Shown here piece by piece: positions 45,060 to 46,941 of a DNA stretch of 46,941 nucleotides; positions within the stretch are counted from its first letter, which is position 1; each line of letters begins with the position of its first letter. Position numbers and translations under genes: made by a program. Below the pieces are notes generated by a model that did not search any database, was not told where the DNA came from, and worked only from the letters and a program-made list of their open reading frames with translations. Origin of the DNA: an uncultured Lachnospiraceae bacterium (GTDB lineage Bacteria > Bacillota_A > Clostridia > Lachnospirales > Lachnospiraceae); assembly GCA_905207905.1 (NCBI GenBank), contig CAJLNC010000010.1, positions 1 to 46,941 of the forward strand. Direction: 5' to 3'.

Positions 45060-46743
45060 TTAATGCTCCTGTCTATTTCTCGCATTCTGGATCTCCTCAA
45101 AATGTCTGCCAACTTTCAAATACTGTTGATACAGCCGATCATACTTTGTAAACTGCTTTTGATTTGGCGTATAAGTTTTCATAAAACCAGCATCCATATG
45201 AGACTGAGCTTCTTCCAAATTTTCATATCCTCCGCAAGCGACCGCTGCATACATAGCGGCGCCTTGCGCGCAAGCCTGCGTCAAGTTTGATACCTTAATT
45301 GGCCGTTTTATCACATCCGCCAACATCTGCATTACCAATGGTGACTTTTGCGGAATACCTCCAACAGTAATAATTTCGTCAATTTCAACTCCTCTAGAAA
45401 CAAGGGAATCAATGATTCTTCTGGAGCCAAATACTGCAGAAAGCAAAATCGACCGGAACAAATGCGGAACATCTGTTCCAAGTGTCAGACCATACATACC
45501 TCCTTTCACCGTCTCATTAATAATAGGATATCTTCTGCCATTAAACCAATCAATAACCGTTAAATCCTCATCATCTTCCAAATTCATGGCTTCTTCTGAA
45601 ATACGGTCCAAAATATTATCATACATTTTTTTGATTATCTCCTGGCCCTGTTCCTTCTCCAGAAGCTTCTCTGTCAGCATATGTTCTGAAGGCCACATTA
45701 AAATCGAACGAAGCCAAGAACACAAGTCCCCGAAAGCAGCCTGGCTTGTCTCAATTCCAACATACCCCGGAAGAATAGAATCCTCTGCTTGGCCACAGGA
45801 ATCATGAAGGTCTCTCCCCCTAAGGTACTCTCTTTTAGATACCAGCATATCTACTGTAGAAGTTCCAATCACTTTCACCAAAACATTCGGCCTTACTCCC
45901 GCTCCTACCGCACCTGCATGAGCATCTAAAGAGCTACCGCCTATAATTACTTTTCTATTTAATCCCAAACGTTCTGCCCACTCTTCCGTAATCACTCCCA
46001 CGCAATGTGTTGAAACCTGAGGCCCTTCTCCATAATTTCTGGCCACTTTTGCTAAATACGGATCTACCGCCTCCAGACATTTGATCGAAGGCAACCCCCC
46101 AAAATCACTATGCCAGAGTGCTTTATGCCCTGCCGCGCAACTACACCTATACATGGTGTGAGGATTCGTATTCCCCGTAAGCACCGCCGGTATCCAATCG
46201 CAATGCTCCACCCAAGAATATGCTGCTTTTTTAACTTGATTATCTACCCTAGATCCATGAAGAATTTTAGCCCACCACCATTCAGATGCATAAGTTCCCT
46301 GGAATCTCAAATAATCTTCTCCTGCAAAGTCAGAAAAAACCTCATTAATTTCTTTTGCTTCTTCGATGGCCGTATGATCTTTCCAAAGATAAAACATAGC
46401 ATTCGGATTTTCCGCAAACTCCGGAAGCAAAGCCAATGGTTCCGTTTTCGTCGACAGGGCAAGGAGTTGATCCGGTAGTATCGACTCCAATTCCTCGTAC
46501 ATACTCCCCAGCCTGTTTTCCCGCCATTTTAAGTGCCTCTTTAACACTTTTTTCAAATGCCTCCAAATAATCTAATGGATGTTGACGGAACATATTTTTA
46601 GAGGGATCGCAATACTTTTTTTTCATCCAACGCTCATACTCACAGGCAGCACTGCCCAATGTTGTTCCATCCGCCATATCCAATACCACTGTTCTTACTG
46701 AATCGCTTCCAAAATCTACCCCAATCACATAGTTTTTATTCAT
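45060..46743 (-). pseudogene. FGGY-family kinase, ribulokinase-like, interrupted by a frameshift
   Basis: The gene reads as an L-ribulokinase-type FGGY kinase of about 561 residues in two frames. The first frame (46743 downward) gives GVDFGSDSVRTVVLDMADG, FRQHPLDYLEAFEKSVKEAL and GVDTTGSTPCPVDENGT. The protein then continues in the next frame with PLALLPEFAENPNAMFYLWK and runs to the end with GGSSLDAHAGAVGAG (catalytic Asp). The shift lies at about 46436-46444, in the GGAACCATTGG stretch, and fits a two-base loss or a one-base gain. The whole locus is one base over a multiple of three. RBS AGAGG. It may be a true inactivation, a phase-variable site or an assembly error. It heads the operon. 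Confidence 0.8.
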
Positions 46744-46941
46744 AGTTTTTAGACCTCTTTTATATTAACTCTTCTAATTAAGTTTTTTATTTTTTTAGTT
46801 ATTTTTTATAATATAATCCTGTTTTTATGAGATTTTATAACAATAATAATATTTTAATTCCTTGTTTTATCATTTTAACTAATTTATTCTGCATATTTTA
46901 TATTTTTTTATCAATAACTTTATTATCTATATTAATTAAGT
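46744..46941. promoter_or_regulatory. A+T-rich upstream region of the pentose operon
   Basis: These 198 bases at the window edge are extremely A+T rich, with several TATAAT-like hexamers (for example near 46805). They must hold the operon promoter and ROK operator, but no single promoter can be picked out by eye. Confidence 0.35.

Overview
The window looks like a chromosomal segment of a Gram-positive gut anaerobe of the Lachnospiraceae type (Blautia/Ruminococcus-like; the genus is a guess). The grounds are the ribosomal and RNA polymerase proteins, AGGAGG-type ribosome binding sites before nearly every gene, strong TTGACA/TATAAT-type promoters, a YesM/YesN-type two-component system, and transport permeases encoded without their own ATPase.

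Layout. (1) 1-3.1 kb: a DJ-1/PfpI-family protein, a CYTH-domain protein and a membrane-bound HTH regulator. (2) 3.1-12.6 kb, minus strand: rplJ-rplL and rpoB-rpoC. Each pair has its own promoter and terminator, and rplJL is preceded by an L10-type autoregulatory leader with an attenuator. (3) 12.6-25.2 kb: a glycan-uptake locus. The minus arm encodes two MalFG-type permeases, a GH110-like beta-helix protein, a Gfo/Idh/MocA oxidoreductase and a GH123-like (DUF4091) protein. The divergent plus arm encodes a solute-binding protein, a sensor kinase and an AraC-type response regulator. (4) 25.3-27.7 kb, minus strand: rpmG-secE-nusG-rplK-rplA. (5) 27.8-31.1 kb: a sodium/solute symporter and a two-gene ABC exporter. 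(6) 31.1-35.7 kb: an accessory patch with a large nested palindrome, two small XRE regulators, an ECF sigma/DUF4179 pair, gene debris and a broken IS256-family transposase. (7) 35.7-46.9 kb, minus strand: an A+T-richer sugar operon with an RbsABC-type importer, a FucI/AraA-like isomerase, a frameshifted FGGY (ribulokinase-like) kinase, a two-subunit transketolase, an SDR dehydrogenase, an AllA-like protein and a ROK regulator.

The main observation is that the usually contiguous secE-nusG-rplK-rplA-rplJ-rplL-rpoB-rpoC block is split between rplA and rplJ by the glycan locus of about 12.6 kb. The split falls where it does least harm: rplA ends in its own terminator and rplJ has its own consensus promoter. 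The enzymes of the locus carry no signal peptides, so it probably imports an oligosaccharide and cuts it in the cytoplasm. The GH110-like/GH123-like pairing suggests a host-type glycan with galactose or GalNAc, which is an inference. One permease carries an unusually large extracytoplasmic insert.

The second sugar operon has the gene content expected for isomerase, kinase and transketolase breakdown of a pentose or branched pentose such as apiose, but its kinase gene is interrupted by a frameshift. I found no rRNA, tRNA or CRISPR array.
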